The notes under the pieces were generated by a model. It searched no databases. It was not told the origin of the DNA and saw nothing but the letters and a program-made list of their open reading frames with translations. The translations under genes and the position numbers were made by a program. Positions 63,821-64,000 of a stretch of DNA of 64,000 nt are shown here, piece by piece; the first letter of the stretch is position 1, and each line of letters begins with the position of its first letter. Source of the DNA: an uncultured Arachnia sp. (GTDB lineage Bacteria; Actinomycetota; Actinomycetes; Propionibacteriales; Propionibacteriaceae). The stretch lies in assembly GCA_934636715.1 (NCBI GenBank), contig CAKUBE010000006.1, positions 17,761-81,760 on the forward strand, in the 5' to 3' direction.

Positions 63821-64000
63821 TCACACGTCGATCTCGGGTGCGTCGAGCAACCGGTGCAGGATGCTGCGTCGCTCGGCGTCGAGCAGATGCCACCCTGCGA
63901 CCAGATCAAGTGCAGGATCGGCAGGCCCGTATCCACCGGTGTCGATGACGCCGACGAGGGACCCGTCGCGTACGAGTACGTTGCCGGGGATGAGGTCCTT
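63821..64000 (-). CDS. C-terminal end of an aminoglycoside/choline-kinase-like phosphotransferase (partial)
   Basis: The last 59 residues are visible, ending in a TGA at 63821-63823. KDLIPGNVLVRDG is the catalytic-loop region of APH-fold kinases (usually HGDxxxxN), and GVIDTGGYGPADPALDL is the metal-binding DxG-like segment, with Thr where Phe or Trp is common. The first half lies beyond the window. Substrate unknown. Confidence 0.8.
   Translation of the reverse strand, partial: KDLIPGNVLVRDGSLVGVIDTGGYGPADPALDLVAGWHLLDAERRSILHRLLDAPEIDV

Overview
This is a high-GC chromosomal segment from an actinobacterium. A member of the Propionibacteriaceae or a close relative is my best guess; that is an inference from gene content and from many promoters that abut the start codon, not from a marker gene. 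No rRNA, CRISPR array or transposase was seen. One tRNA is present, and no stretch longer than 300 bases lacks a gene.

Positions 1-6062 hold the right end of an integrated phage or phage satellite. A leftward chain of overlapping genes runs from an excisionase/Cro-like HTH protein through several tiny membrane or zinc proteins and a winged-helix protein to HNH endonuclease, small and large terminase, and the possible start of a portal gene. A divergent XRE repressor runs rightward and ends inside tRNA-Lys(CTT), which marks the attachment site. The integrase must lie beyond the left edge.

Positions 6212-17196 are mainly carbohydrate and anion metabolism: a SulP transporter with an HdeD-like protein, xylulokinase, a ROK regulator and xylose isomerase, then a complete two-protein PTS (EIIA-HPr-EI fusion plus EIIBC). 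Positions 17211-33896 carry housekeeping and stress genes: GNAT, two hydrolases, MgtE with a candidate leader ORF, a siderophore-interacting reductase, a pair of ferritin-like diiron relatives (one degenerate), MutY, a strongly asymmetric heterodimeric ABC exporter, a type-B carboxylesterase, an AraC regulator and CueP.

Positions 33980-43554 hold an aldo/keto reductase, the PLP synthase pdxS-pdxT with divergent pdxR, a VapBC module and the giant NAD-dependent glutamate dehydrogenase. Positions 43634-47108 hold a CDF zinc exporter and a copper ATPase operon led by two CsoR-type boxes. A second PIN toxin-antitoxin pair, an ArsR-SRPBCC-SnoaL-TfoX operon, a SET-like MFS exporter and the tctCBA tricarboxylate transporter follow.

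The right end (55736-64000) holds a transglutaminase-like protein, a frameshifted dehydratase-VOC fusion, a sugar O-acetyltransferase, an S51 peptidase, a serine beta-lactamase-like hydrolase, a secreted beta-helix-like protein, a quinone-oxidoreductase-like MDR, an XRE/membrane-protein operon with a duplicated inverted operator, two small proteins and a truncated phosphotransferase. Several long perfect palindromes and a dispersed inverted repeat lie between genes.
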